Of a stretch of 64,000 bases of DNA, positions 7,691 to 18,100 are shown piece by piece. The stretch spans positions 14,940-78,939 of the forward strand of contig CAZMXP010000017.1 in assembly GCA_964570285.1 (NCBI GenBank), written 5' to 3'. Origin of the DNA: CAZMXP01 sp964570285 (lineage in GTDB: Bacteria > Planctomycetota > PLA2). A model generated the notes under the pieces. It worked only from the letters and a program-made list of their open reading frames with translations. It ran no database searches and was not told where the DNA came from. The position numbers and the translations under genes were made by a program. Position 1 is the first letter of the stretch. Every line of letters begins with the position of its first letter.

Positions 7691-9505
7691 GAGCAGCACC
7701 AGGGAAAGCCAGGGGACATAGGTAATCAGGAAGACCACGACGATCAGCACAAGCAGGTATGGCACGACCGCCCTGAACACCCCCACCACCGGCTGCTTGA
7801 AGCGGTAGGCCGCGAGGAAGAGGTTCATGCCGACCGGCGGCGTCAGGTATCCGAGTTCGAGATTGGCGAGGAAGATGATGCCGAGGTGGACGGGGTGGAT
7901 GCCGTACCGCTCGGCGATCGGCGCGATGAGCGGCACGACGACGACGATCGCGGAGAAGATGTCCATGAGCCCTCCGACGACGAGCAGGAAGGCGTTCAAG
8001 AGCAGCAGGAAGACGAGGCGGCTCGACACGTGGCTCTCGACCCAGTCGGCGGCCTGCATCGGGATCTCGGCGTCGACCATCCAGTTCGCAAGGCCGACGG
8101 CGACGCCGAGGATGATGAACACCCCTCCGATCAGCAGCACGCACTTGAGGAGGACCCGGGGGAGGTCGCGGAGGGGGTGCAGCGTCCTGTGGATCACGCC
8201 CTCGACGAGGAGCGCATAGACGCCGGTGATCGCGGAGGCCTCGATCAGCGTCGCGAAGCCGCCGAAGATGCCGACGAGGATCACCAGGGGCAGCAGCACG
8301 TCCCACTTCGCGGCCCAGAGCGCGCGGAGCGCCTCGCCCGCCGCGAAGGGCGTGCGCGGCGCCCTGGCGCGGAAGGCCTCGCGCACGCCGAGGAGGCAGA
8401 CCGCGGCAACGAGCAGGAAGCCGGGCAGGATGCCGCCGAGGAAGAGGTCGGGGATCGCGACGTGGGCGATGACCGCGTAGAGGATCACCGCGAGGCTCGG
8501 CGGGAAGAGCAGGCCGATCGAGCCGGTGGCGGTCAGGAGGCCCACGGAGAAGCGCTCGCGGTAGCCGCTCTGGACGAGCATCGGGAAGAGCAGGCCGCCG
8601 AGGGCGAGGATCGTCACGCCGGAGGCGCCGGTAAAGGTCGTGAAGAAGGCGCAGACGAAGGTCGCGACGATCGCAAGCCCGCCCGGCATCCAGCCGAAGA
8701 GCGCGCGGAAGAGGCGCAACAGCCGTTCGCTCGCGCCGCCTTCCGCGAGCACGAAGCCGGCGAAGGTGAAGAGCGGGATCGTCGGCAGAGACGGCGACGT
8801 GATCAGCCGGTAGGTCTCGATCGGCAGCGCCGTGACGGGCGTGTCGTCGCCGAAGAAGAGCAGCAGCGCGGCGCCGCCGAGCGCGACGAAGATCGGCGCG
8901 CCGAACGCGAGCGCGACGAGCAGGCCCCCGAGCCCCCCCCAGACGAAGGAAGGGTCGATCGGCGTCCAGTCGGGCGCGACGGGTTCGTGCGAGAAGAGGA
9001 ACCCGAACGCCCATGCGAGCGGGATGCCGAGCGCGGCGAGGGCGCGCGCGCGCCAGCCGCCCGCGTGGCAGACGAGCCGTATCGCGATGACGATGAACGT
9101 CAGCGGGATGATCGCCTCCGCGATCCAGACCGGGATCCACCCGGCGACGAGCTTCGGCGACTCGCGCTCGCCGCGGACGAACCGGGTCCCGGCCCACGCG
9201 AGGCCGCAGCAGACCGCGACGCTGGCCGCCGAGGCGAAGGCGGCGGTCGCGCGCTCGACGCGCGGGCCGAGGAACCTGAGCCCCGTCGTCAGGCGCAGGT
9301 GGCTGCCGTCGCGCGCGGCCAGCATCGCGCCGAGGAACCCGACCCAGAGGGTCAGATGCTGCACGTAGTCGCTGCTGCCGAGGATGCCCGTGCCGAAGAG
9401 CGCGCGGAGCGCCATCTCGACGACGGGCAGCAGGCACATCGCCAGCAGCGCGAGGCCGGCGACGGACTCCTCCGCGGCGCGCGCGATCCTCCCGGGACGG
9501 CCCAC
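7685..9505 (-). CDS. dctQM: TRAP transporter fused permease (DctQ-DctM)
   Basis: 606 aa. Residues about 1-165 form the four-helix small DctQ subunit (with LWVGFLGAMLAARDGSHLR). Residues about 190-600 form the twelve-helix DctM subunit with the typical FVALGGAALLLFF, LFTFAGFVLAEGG, TGSIGLLFPPS and LGYLTPPVGMNLFLAAY blocks. TRAP systems import organic acids or related solutes using a Na+ gradient and a periplasmic binding protein. It is the last gene of a TatT-DctP-DctQM operon: the GTG start at 9505 lies 4 nt after the dctP stop. The stop codon lies inside a dispersed repeat. The substrate is unknown. Confidence 0.9.
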   Translation of the reverse strand: MGRPGRIARAAEESVAGLALLAMCLLPVVEMALRALFGTGILGSSDYVQHLTLWVGFLGAMLAARDGSHLRLTTGLRFLGPRVERATAAFASAASVAVCCGLAWAGTRFVRGERESPKLVAGWIPVWIAEAIIPLTFIVIAIRLVCHAGGWRARALAALGIPLAWAFGFLFSHEPVAPDWTPIDPSFVWGGLGGLLVALAFGAPIFVALGGAALLLFFGDDTPVTALPIETYRLITSPSLPTIPLFTFAGFVLAEGGASERLLRLFRALFGWMPGGLAIVATFVCAFFTTFTGASGVTILALGGLLFPMLVQSGYRERFSVGLLTATGSIGLLFPPSLAVILYAVIAHVAIPDLFLGGILPGFLLVAAVCLLGVREAFRARAPRTPFAAGEALRALWAAKWDVLLPLVILVGIFGGFATLIEASAITGVYALLVEGVIHRTLHPLRDLPRVLLKCVLLIGGVFIILGVAVGLANWMVDAEIPMQAADWVESHVSSRLVFLLLLNAFLLVVGGLMDIFSAIVVVVPLIAPIAERYGIHPVHLGIIFLANLELGYLTPPVGMNLFLAAYRFKQPVVGVFRAVVPYLLVLIVVVFLITYVPWLSLVLLN

Positions 9506-9509
9506 GCGG

Positions 9510-10481
9510 CTAGCCCGGCTTCTGCGCCCGGTACTCGTCGCGGTGGCGCCTGACCTCCGCGAGCAGGTCCGGCGTGAACGCGTCGCCGCGCAACTGGGGG
9601 TAGTAGCTCTCGGCCTTCGCCTGCCAGACGGAGAGCGTCGCCGCGGGCACCGCGTGCACCTCGAGGCCGTGCTTCTTCATCTCCGCGATCGCCGCGTCCT
9701 CCTTCGTGCGCAGCGCCTTGAACCCCTCCTCGGCCTTCTTCGCCGCGGCAAGCATCGCCTCCTGCGGCAGCTTCTTCCACTCCCCCGCGTCGACGACGGT
9801 CGCGCCGATCAGCGGCGCCCAGCGCATGGCCGTCATGTGCTTCGTGAGGCCGAACCACTGGTTCGCGAGCGCCGCCACCGGCGTCGTCGCGAAGGTGTCG
9901 ATGAGCCCCGACTGGAGCCCCGTGTGGATGTCGGTCGCCGCGAGCGCGACGGGCTTGCTGCCCCCCTCCTTCCACGCCGCCATCACCTTCGGCGCGCCGC
10001 CCCAGACGAGGACGTTACGCCCCTTGAGGTCGTCGGGGGAGACGATCGGCTCCTTCGCGAAGAAGTGGACCCAGCCCGCGTCCGCCCAGTTGAGCACCTT
10101 GAACCCCTTGCTCTCGAGCTTCTGCTCGAAGTAGGGGCGCATCTTCCCGAGCACGTAGTCGAGTTCGCCGTAGTCGGTGATGAGCCGCGGCAGCAGGAAG
10201 ACCTCGAGCTCGGGCTCGATCTCCGACAGCCCGACGATCGTCAGGATCCCGACGTTCAGCACGCCGGCGCGCATCTTCTGCACGATGGCCGGCTCGTCCC
10301 CGACCGCGCCGCCCGGGTAGACGGTCACGCGCATGCCCGCCGCCTCCCACGCCGCCGTCATGTCGAGGATGACGTCGTGCCAGATCGTGTTCTTCGGCGC
10401 GAGGGTGCCGACCTTCAGCTTGCGCGGCGCGGCGCAGAGCAGCGTCGCGAGCAGCGCGAGCGCGAACAGGATCCGTCTCAT
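9510..10481 (-). CDS. dctP: TRAP transporter substrate-binding protein DctP
   Basis: 323 aa with an N-terminal signal peptide (MRRILFALALLATLLCAA) for export to the periplasm. The mature protein starts with KVGTLAPKNTIWHD and carries the DctP-family features: V-Y-P-G-G-AVGDE, a K-M-R-AG segment, and a helical linker around TDIHTGLQSGLIDTF, the region that usually contributes to ligand binding. It hands solute to the DctQM permease encoded directly downstream. The ATG overlaps the TatT stop in an ATGA (10478-10481), so the two genes are translationally coupled. Pairing with TatT points to the 'TRAP associated with TPR' (TAT-T/TatP) type known from Treponema pallidum. Confidence 0.9.
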   Translation of the reverse strand: MRRILFALALLATLLCAAPRKLKVGTLAPKNTIWHDVILDMTAAWEAAGMRVTVYPGGAVGDEPAIVQKMRAGVLNVGILTIVGLSEIEPELEVFLLPRLITDYGELDYVLGKMRPYFEQKLESKGFKVLNWADAGWVHFFAKEPIVSPDDLKGRNVLVWGGAPKVMAAWKEGGSKPVALAATDIHTGLQSGLIDTFATTPVAALANQWFGLTKHMTAMRWAPLIGATVVDAGEWKKLPQEAMLAAAKKAEEGFKALRTKEDAAIAEMKKHGLEVHAVPAATLSVWQAKAESYYPQLRGDAFTPDLLAEVRRHRDEYRAQKPG

Positions 10482-11410
10482 GCGTCGTCCTCCGTGGGTA
10501 GGTCGGCCTCGAGGAAGAGGTCGCCGATGCGTTCGCGCAGGAGCAGCGCGCGGCGGTGCGCGATCAGGTTGCGCAGGCGCTGTGCGGGGAAGGCGTCGGG
10601 ATCGACCGCGAGCGCGAGGTCGATCTGCCTCCGGAAGCCGTCGAGATCCTGCTCGTCGACCAGCACGCTCTCGGCGAGGGAGAGGTAGACCGACGCGCGC
10701 CGCCCCTTCGAGAGCGCGAGCGCGCGCTCGTAGTGGGCTCGGGCCCCCCCGATGCCCCCCCCCCCGCGGCCCCCCCCCATCCGCGCCGCCTCGAAGCTCA
10801 CCATGAACTCGTGCGCGGCGCCCTCGCCGTATCCGTCGTCGAGTTCGAGCACGCGGCGCATCAGCGCGCCGCCGACCGGGATCTCGGCGACGAGCGAGAA
10901 GTCGCTCTTGTCGGCCGACAGCGCGGCGCCGAACGACGCGCCGGCCCAGTAGAGGAAGTCGATGTCGCGCGCGGTGGTCGCGCGCAGCGCCGCCTCCGCG
11001 TCCTGCGCGAGGCGCCCCGCGATGCCCGGGTGGCGCAGTTCGAGCCCGCGCAGCGCGTAGGCGCGCCCGCGCCGCGCGAGGTTCGCCGCGCGCAGGCGCA
11101 GTTCGCGCGCCCGCGCGATGTCGGTCGTCTCGAGCGCGAAGGAGCGCTCGATCAGGAAGCCGTGCGCATACTGCGTGAAGCCGCTCGCCGTCGCGAGCAG
11201 CAGCCCCTCGTGCCGCGGCGTCTCCGCGAGCAGGCTCTCGTAGAGCTTCAAGCCGAACGGCAGCGCCTCGCCGACGAGTTCGACGTCGTCGTCGCTCGTG
11301 AAGGTCGTGCCCGCCCCCGCGAGCGCGTCGCCGACGAAGTTCAGCGCGAACTTGCGCACCGAGCAGCCGGCGAGCAGTGCGGCGGCGAGGAGGACGCAGC
11401 ACCGGGGCAT
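10478..11410 (-). CDS. TatT-like TRAP-associated TPR lipoprotein
   Basis: 310 aa. The N-terminus has a lipoprotein signal (ALLAGC, Cys at residue 16). The rest is helical, with repeated Ala/Arg/Leu helices matching the TatT family, whose trimer binds the periplasmic TRAP substrate-binding protein and is thought to hand over hydrophobic ligand. The conserved order TatT-DctP-permease supports the call. A Gly-rich insertion (MGGGRGGGG-type, near residue 205-216) is encoded by three C-tracts of 7-11 bases at about 10,744-10,778; it lies in a helical-repeat protein and looks like a recent expansion. The start ATG 11410 is behind a TATAGT box, without a ribosome site. Confidence 0.75.
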   Translation of the reverse strand: MPRCCVLLAAALLAGCSVRKFALNFVGDALAGAGTTFTSDDDVELVGEALPFGLKLYESLLAETPRHEGLLLATASGFTQYAHGFLIERSFALETTDIARARELRLRAANLARRGRAYALRGLELRHPGIAGRLAQDAEAALRATTARDIDFLYWAGASFGAALSADKSDFSLVAEIPVGGALMRRVLELDDGYGEGAAHEFMVSFEAARMGGGRGGGGIGGARAHYERALALSKGRRASVYLSLAESVLVDEQDLDGFRRQIDLALAVDPDAFPAQRLRNLIAHRRALLLRERIGDLFLEADLPTEDDA

Positions 11411-11420
11411 GGCGCGGGCC

Positions 11421-11426
11421 ACTATA
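11421..11426 (-). promoter_or_regulatory. -10 box TATAGT for the TRAP operon
   Basis: Read on the minus strand, TATAGT ends 10 nt before the ATG at 11410. The divergent PTS operon starts at 11481 with a GATACT box at 11465-11470 (10 nt before its ATG), so the two operons share a control region of about 70 bp. Confidence 0.45.
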
Positions 11427-11480
11427 CACGGATCGGGGGGGGTCTCGGGGGCCGCCCCAAATGCGATACTCCTGGGCCGC

Positions 11481-12500
11481 ATGACGACCGAGGCGCTCAC
11501 CCAACTCCGCAAGCACCTGCTGACCGGGGTCTCCTACGCGATCCCGTTCATCGCGTGCGGCGGCATCATGATCGCGGCCGGCATCGCGTTCGTGCCGATG
11601 ACGGCGACGGGGCCCGACTTCTCGAAGTCCCCGGTCATGGCGCTGGTCCTCGAGATCGGGTCGGCGTCGTTCGCGCTGATGCTGCCGGTGCTCGCGGGCT
11701 ACATCGCCTACTCGATCGCGGGCAGGCCCGCGCTGGTGGCCGGCTTCGTCGGCGGCCACCTCTCGGGCACCGTCAACGCGGGCTTTCTCGGCGCGCTGCT
11801 GATCGGCCTCGTCGCGGGCTGGCTCGTCTCCTGGCTGAAGAAGATCCCGGTCAAGACCTACCTGAAGCCGCTGATGCCGATCCTCGTCATCCCGATCGTG
11901 TCGGCGGCGGTCATCGGCGTGCTGATGAAGGAGGTCGTCGGCACGCCGATCGCCGGCCTGATGGTGGCGCTCGGCGACGGGCTGCGCTCGATGGGCTCGG
12001 GCAACGCGGTGCTGCTCGCCGCGGTGCTCGGCGCGATGATCGCGTTCGACATGGGCGGCCCGGTCAACAAGACCGCCTTCTTCTTCGGCGCCGCGATGAT
12101 CAAGGAGGGGGAGTACGGCGTCATGGGCGCCTGCGCCGCGGCGATCTGCACGCCGCCGCTCGGCCTCGGCCTCGCGACGCTGCTGAACCGCGGCCTCTGG
12201 ACGGAGGAGGACCGCGAGGCGGGGCTCGCCGCGCTGACGATGGGCATGATCGGCATCACCGAGGGGGCGATCCCGTTCGCGGCGGGGGATCCGCTGCGCG
12301 TGATCCCGTGCATCGTCGCGGGTTCGATGACGGCCTCGGTCGTCGCGATGTTGGGGGGCGTCGGGGACCATGCGCCGCACGGCGGCCCGATCGTGCTGCC
12401 GGTCATCGACGGCCGCCTGATGTATGTCGTCGCGATCGTCGCGGGCACCCTCGTCACCGCGCTCGCGATCAACCTGTGGAAGTCGCTCGCCAAGAAATGA
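11481..12500 (+). CDS. PTS fructose-type permease, EIIC
   Basis: 339 aa, about nine membrane helices. It carries the fructose-family EIIC blocks: HLLTGVSYAIPFIACGG at the N-terminus, AGYIAYSIAGRPALVAGFVGG, FDMGGPVNKTAF (membrane sugar-binding motif) and GITEGAIPFAA (the GITE motif). It transports a sugar while EIIB phosphorylates it. It is the first gene of a four-gene operon (EIIC, EIIB, HPr-EI-EIIA, GH38 mannosidase) in which every junction is a 4-bp overlap. The operon is divergent from the TRAP operon. Mannosidase linkage suggests a mannosyl compound rather than free fructose as substrate (compare MngA/MngB of E. coli). Confidence 0.9.
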   Translation: MTTEALTQLRKHLLTGVSYAIPFIACGGIMIAAGIAFVPMTATGPDFSKSPVMALVLEIGSASFALMLPVLAGYIAYSIAGRPALVAGFVGGHLSGTVNAGFLGALLIGLVAGWLVSWLKKIPVKTYLKPLMPILVIPIVSAAVIGVLMKEVVGTPIAGLMVALGDGLRSMGSGNAVLLAAVLGAMIAFDMGGPVNKTAFFFGAAMIKEGEYGVMGACAAAICTPPLGLGLATLLNRGLWTEEDREAGLAALTMGMIGITEGAIPFAAGDPLRVIPCIVAGSMTASVVAMLGGVGDHAPHGGPIVLPVIDGRLMYVVAIVAGTLVTALAINLWKSLAKK

Positions 12501-12796
12501 GGATCGTCGCCGTCACCGCCTGCCCGACCGGCATCGCCCACACCTACATGGCCGCCGAGCAGATCGAGAAGACCGCCCGGGCGCTCGGCCACGAGATCCG
12601 CGTCGAGACGCAGGGGGCGATGGGGATCGAGAACGGACTCACGGCGCAGGAGATCCGCGACGCCGAGGTCGTCATCTTCGCGGTCGACATCGACGTGGAG
12701 GGGCGGGAGCGCTTCGACGGCAAGCGGATCCTCGAGGTGCCGGTGCAGCAGGCGATCCGGAACCCGAAGGCGCTCTTCGGGAAGCTGGGACGGTGA
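12497..12796 (+). CDS. PTS fructose-type EIIB
   Basis: 99 aa with the phosphocysteine loop TACPTGIAHTYMAA; C9 is the residue that receives phosphate from EIIA and passes it to the sugar at EIIC. Length and the terminal LFGKLGR match stand-alone fructose-type EIIB domains. The ATG overlaps the EIIC stop (ATGA 12497-12500), and its own TGA overlaps the GTG of the next gene. Confidence 0.9.
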   Translation: MRIVAVTACPTGIAHTYMAAEQIEKTARALGHEIRVETQGAMGIENGLTAQEIRDAEVVIFAVDIDVEGRERFDGKRILEVPVQQAIRNPKALFGKLGR

Positions 12797-15111
12797 GGGG
12801 CGACACGTTCGAGTTCAATTGCCCGCTGCCGCACGGGCTCCATGCGCGGCCGGCGAAGCGGGTCGTCGATTGCGTCGAGCCGTTCTCCTCCGAAGTGACG
12901 CTCGCGAACCTGCGCTCGAACGCCACCGCGAGCGCCCGCAGCGTGCTCGCGCTGATCGCCCTCGACCTCCGCGAGGGCGACCGCTGCCGCGCCACCGTGA
13001 CGGGTCCCGACGCCGCGGAGGCGGCCGCCCGGCTGCGCGCGTTCGTCGAGGGCGAACTGCCACGCTGCGATGCGGCGCTTCCGGCGGCGAAGGCCGCGCC
13101 CGGCAGGCCGCCGCGGGCGCTGCGGTCGGAGTTGACGCGCTTCCATGCGGGGACGCCGGCCGCAGCCGGCATCGGGATGGGAAGGATCGTCCACGCAAAG
13201 GGCTCGCTCTCCGACGCCCTCCTGCCGCCCGAAGCGCCCGGCGACGAACGGGAACGGGTTGCGGGCGCGTTCCGGGCGGTCGAAGCCGACCTCCGCCGGC
13301 GCCTCGACGCTGCTGCCGGCGGCGTCGAAGCGGACATCCTCGGCGCGCACCTCGCCATCGCGCGCGACGGGGCGCTGCGGGCGGAAGTCGACGCGCTCGT
13401 CGAGGGCGCCGCTGCCGCCGGCGGCGCGGTCGTCGAGGCATGCTCCCGCCTCTCCTCGAACCTCCGCCGGGCCGGCAGCGCATGGATCCGCGAGCGCGCC
13501 CTCGATCTCGAGGATGTCGGGATGCAACTGATCGAGGCGCTTGGCGGCCGCGCCCCGGCGATCGCGCTCCTTGCGCCTTCCGTCGTCGTCGCCGAGACGC
13601 TGACGCCGCGCCAACTCCTCTCCCTCGAACGGCGCCACGTCGCGGGACTGGCGATCGGCCACGCGGGAGCGACCTCGCACGCCGTCATCCTCGCGCGCTC
13701 CTTCGGGATCCCGACGCTGACGGGCGTTGCCGAGGCCCGGGGGCTCCCTTCCGGCACCGAGGCGATCGTCGATGCCCATGAGGGCGTGCTGATCCCCGCC
13801 CCGTCGGCAACGGTGCGGCGCTACTACGAGCGCGCGGTCCGGAGGGCGGCCCCGCCGACGGCGGCGCAGGGCCCGACATCGGTCGCCATTCACGCCAACA
13901 TCTCGACGGCGGAGGAGGTGGAGGCGGCGATCGCCGCCGGCGCCGACGGGATCGGACTCTTCCGGACCGAGATGATGTACATGGGAATTGCTCCTCCCGG
14001 CGAGGAGGAGCAGTTCCTGGCCTATAGGCGCGCCGCCGAGGCGGCCCGCGGCCGGCCGGTTGTCATTCGTACGCTGGATGTCGGCGGGGACAAGCCACTC
14101 CCCTATCTCGACCTTCCGCGCGAGACCAACCCCTTCCTCGGGGTCCGCGGGATCCGCCTCTACCCCCGCCTCCGGGAACTCGTCGCGACCCAAATCAGGG
14201 CCATCCGCCGCGCGGCCGCCCACGGCGACCTCAGGATCCTCCTGCCGATGGTCTCGACGGTGGAGGAGGTCCGCGCCTTCAAGGGGATGTTCGCCGGCGA
14301 CCTCGCGCTGCCGCTGGGCGTGATGATCGAGGTGCCCTCGGCCGCCTTCCAGATCCCCGAACTCAGCCAGGAGGTCGACTTCTTCAGCCTCGGCAGCAAC
14401 GACCTGTTGCAATACTTCGTGGCCGCCGACCGTGGCAACGCCGCCGTCGCCTCCCTTTACACCCCCCGCAGCCCCCCCTTCCTCCGCCTCCTCGAGATGG
14501 TCGTCGCCGACGCGCACCGCCATCAGCGCAAGGTCTCCCTCTGCGGCGAGATGGCGCGCGACGCGGCCGCCCTGCCGCACCTGCTCCGCCTCGGCATCGA
14601 CGAACTGAGCGTGAACGTCCCCGACCTCCGGCCGCTCCGCCACGCGATCGCCTGCCGGGGCCTCCTCGACCCCCTCCTCGTGCATCTCGGATCCGGCAGC
14701 GAGAGCCGCGAGGAGGTCCTGTCGGGACTCGCCCTCGCGTTGCAAGCCGCGGGCAGGACGGACGACGCCCACGCCGTCGAGGAGGCGCTCTGGGCGCGCG
14801 AGGGGGTCGCCACGACCGCCGTCGGCCACGGGTTCGCGATCCCGCATTGCAAGTGTGACGCGGTCGCCGCGCACTCGGTCGGATTCGTGCGGCTCGCCAC
14901 GCCGGTCCCGTGGGGGGACGAGGCGGTCCAGTGTGTCATCCTGCTCGCGCTGGGCGACTCGGAGGGGGCGAACGCCCACCTGAAGGTGCTCGCGCGGCTC
15001 GCGCGGCGCCTGATGCACGAGGAGTTCCGCGCGGCCCTGCTCGCCGCCCCCGGCCCGGGGGACGTGCTCGCCCTCCTCTCCCCCGTCGTCGAGGAAAGGA
15101 TCCCGTCATGA
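12793..15111 (+). CDS. Multiphosphoryl transfer protein HPr-EI-EIIA
   Basis: 772 aa carrying the whole soluble PTS chain. HPr spans about 1-95 (GLHARPA, H17). Enzyme I spans about 110-620: its phosphohistidine is H296 in GHAGATSHAV, and the PEP-binding barrel has GIGLFRTEMMY, SLGSNDLLQY and C584 in SLCGEMA. EIIA of the fructose/mannitol type spans about 630-772 (GHGFAIPHCKC, H685). It takes phosphate from PEP and delivers it to the EIIB encoded upstream. The order HPr-EI-EIIA differs from the EIIA-HPr-EI order of classical FruB proteins. No separate ptsH/ptsI is in the window, so this operon is self-contained. GTG start in a GTGA overlap. Confidence 0.9.
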   Translation: MRGDTFEFNCPLPHGLHARPAKRVVDCVEPFSSEVTLANLRSNATASARSVLALIALDLREGDRCRATVTGPDAAEAAARLRAFVEGELPRCDAALPAAKAAPGRPPRALRSELTRFHAGTPAAAGIGMGRIVHAKGSLSDALLPPEAPGDERERVAGAFRAVEADLRRRLDAAAGGVEADILGAHLAIARDGALRAEVDALVEGAAAAGGAVVEACSRLSSNLRRAGSAWIRERALDLEDVGMQLIEALGGRAPAIALLAPSVVVAETLTPRQLLSLERRHVAGLAIGHAGATSHAVILARSFGIPTLTGVAEARGLPSGTEAIVDAHEGVLIPAPSATVRRYYERAVRRAAPPTAAQGPTSVAIHANISTAEEVEAAIAAGADGIGLFRTEMMYMGIAPPGEEEQFLAYRRAAEAARGRPVVIRTLDVGGDKPLPYLDLPRETNPFLGVRGIRLYPRLRELVATQIRAIRRAAAHGDLRILLPMVSTVEEVRAFKGMFAGDLALPLGVMIEVPSAAFQIPELSQEVDFFSLGSNDLLQYFVAADRGNAAVASLYTPRSPPFLRLLEMVVADAHRHQRKVSLCGEMARDAAALPHLLRLGIDELSVNVPDLRPLRHAIACRGLLDPLLVHLGSGSESREEVLSGLALALQAAGRTDDAHAVEEALWAREGVATTAVGHGFAIPHCKCDAVAAHSVGFVRLATPVPWGDEAVQCVILLALGDSEGANAHLKVLARLARRLMHEEFRAALLAAPGPGDVLALLSPVVEERIPS

Positions 15112-18100
15112 ACCTGCGATGCCTCCTGCCGCTGCTGCTCGCGATGGCCGCCGCGCCCGCCGGGGAGCCCGAAAGGACGCTCTATTGCGTCGGCTACGCG
15201 CATCTCGACACGCAGTGGCGGTGGGACTACACGACGACGATCGGCCACTACCTGAAGGCGACGCTGGAGCAGAACTTCGACCGCTTCGAGAAGTTCCCCG
15301 GCTACGTCTTCAACTTCACCGGCTCGCGGCGCTATGAACTGATGAAGGAGTACTACCCGGCCCTCTACGAGCGCATGAAGCAATACATCGCCGCGGGGCG
15401 CTGGCATGTCGCCGGCTCCGCGGTGGACGAGGGGGACTCCAACGTCCCGTCGCCGGAGTCGATGCTCCGCCACGTGCTCTATGGCAACGGCTACTTCCGC
15501 CGCGAATTCGGCAAGGAGAGCGTCGACTTCATGCTGCCCGACAGCTTCGGCTTCCCGGCGTCGCTGCCGTCGGTGCTCGCGCACTGCGGCATCAAGGGCT
15601 TCTCGACGCAGAAACTCGTCTGGGGCTCGGCCGTCGGCATCCCGTTCAACCTCGGCACGTGGATCGGCCCCGACGGCCGCTCCGTCGCCGCGGCCTTCAA
15701 CCCGGGCTCCTACAACGGCGCCATCGAGGGGCGCGCGGACGGGAACGCCGCATGGGCCGCGCGCATCGCCGAGAACGGCGCCCGCTACGGCGTCTTCGCC
15801 GATTTCCACTACTACGGCGTCGGCGACACCGGCGGCGCGCCGCGCGAGGAGGACGTCCGCAACTACACGGCTTGCATGGGGAGCAAGGAGGGCCTCTACC
15901 GTGTCAAACTCGCCTCCTCCGACGCGCTCTTCCGCGACCTCACGCCGGCGCAACTGGCAAGCCTGCCGAGCTACAAGGGCGACCTGCTGCTGACCGAGCA
16001 CTCCGCCGGCTCGCTGACTTCCGAGGCCTACATGAAGCGGTGGAACCGCAAGAACGAGGCGCTCGCCGACGCGGCGGAGCGGGCCGCCTTCGCCGCGCAC
16101 TGGCTCGGCGGCGCGCCCTACCCGCGGGAGAGGCTGACGCAGGCCTGGACGCGCATCCTCGGCAGCCAGATGCATGACATCCTGCCCGGCACTTGCATTC
16201 CCGTCGCCTACCGCTACGCATGGAACGACGAGATCCTCGCGCAGAACCTCTTCGCCTCGGTGCTTTCGGATTCCGTCGGCGCCGTCGCGCGCGGGCTCGA
16301 CACGGAGGTCACCGGCGTGCCGCTGGTCGTCTACAACCCGCTTGCGATCGGACGCGAAGACACTGTCGAGGCGACCGTCACACTGGAAGAGGGGGGGCCC
16401 GGGGGGGTGCGGGCGCTCGGACCCGACGGCAAGGAGGTCCCGGTGCAGGTCCTCTCCCGCGACGGGAACACCTTCCGGCTGCTGCTGCTCTGCCGCGTCG
16501 CGCCGCTCTCGTTCACCGTGTTCGAGGTCCGACCGGGCCCGGCGGCCGCGGACGGGCCCGAGCGCCTCGAGAACGACGCCTACCGGGTGGCGCTCGACGC
16601 GAACGGCGACGTCGCGAGCATCGTCGACAGGCAACACGGCAACAGGGAGCTGCTCTCCGCCCCGGCGCGGCTCGTCTTCACGCACGAGCGCCCGCGGAGC
16701 TGGCCCGCGTGGAACATGGACTGGGCCGACCGCCAGAGACCGCCCCTCGGCTTCGTCGACGGCCCCGCGAAAGTGCGCTTCGTCGAGCGCGGCCCCGTGC
16801 GCACGGCGGTCGAGATCGTGCGCGAGTCGCGCAACTCGGTCTTCCGGCAGCAGGTCCGCCTCGTGCGCGGGAGCCGCCTCGTCGAGTTCGCGACGTCGAT
16901 CGACTGGCAATCGGCCGCCTGCGCGCTGCGCGCCTCCTTCCCGCTCGCGGTCTCGAACCCGAAGGCGACCTACAACCTCGGCCTCGGCACGATCGAGCGC
17001 GCAAACAACGACCCGAAGAAGTACGAGGTGCCGTCGCGCGAGTGGTTCGATCTCACCGATGCGTCCGGGGACTACGGCGTCACCGTGCTCGAGGATTGCA
17101 AGTACGGCAGCGACAAGCCTTCCGACCACGAGGTCCGCCTGACGCTGCTCTACACGCCCGGCGTGCGCGACTCCTACCTCGACCAGCACAGCCAGGACTG
17201 GGGCCGCCACGAGATGGTCTACGCGCTCTGCGGCCACAGGGGCGACTGGCGCCTGGGCGGGAGCGAGTGGGAGGGCAGGAGGCTCAACCAGCCGCTGCGC
17301 GCGTTCGTGGCCCCCCGCCATCCCGGCCCCCTCGGGCGGCACTTCTCGTTTGCCAGCGTGTCAAGCCCGCAGGTGGACCTCCGGGCGCTCAAGAGGGCCG
17401 AGGAGGGCGACGAGCTCATCGTCCGTCTGCAGGAGCTGTCCGGACGCACGGCCCACGGCGTGAGGGTCAGGCTCGCGGGGGCGGTCGCCGAGGCTCGCGA
17501 GGTGGACGGGCAGGAGCGCACCATCGGCAGGGCGACGGTCTCCGGCGGCGAACTCGCCGTGAACTTTGCGCCCTACGCGCCGCGCTCCTTCGCCGTCCGG
17601 CTCGCGCCGCCCGCGGCGGCGCTGGCCCCGCCGCGATCCACGGCGGTGGAGTTGCCCTTCGACACCGACGCCGTCAGCGGCGACGCCAACCGCGCCGACG
17701 GCGAGGGGAAGACCTACCCGGCGGAGATGCTGCCGAGGGCGATCGTCAGCGAGAGCATCCGGTTCGAGATCGGGCCGACAGCCGACGGCTCAAGAAACGC
17801 GCTCGCCTGCCGGGGGCAGACGCTGGCATTGCCGGGGGGCGACTACGACCGGATCTACCTGCTCGCGTCGGCGGAGGCCGACGTCGCGGCCCCCTTCACG
17901 GTAGGCGGGGAGCGCCAGGTCCTCGAGGCGCAGTGCTGGACCGGCATCCTCGGCCAGTGGGACGCCCGCGTCTGGGACACGCCCTTCCAGACGGTGGACT
18001 TCCGCTGCTCCGGCCGCGTGACGCACCTCGACCCCGCCTTCCTCAAGCGGGCGCCGGTCGCGTGGTTCTGCACGCACCGCCACGACCCGAGGAACGGCAA

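Noticed and set aside
9510..12380. 956-codon minus-strand frame joining the DctP gene to upstream sequence
   Set aside because: Only the DctP part has homologous features; the upstream part is a shadow of TatT and EIIC and lacks a domain.
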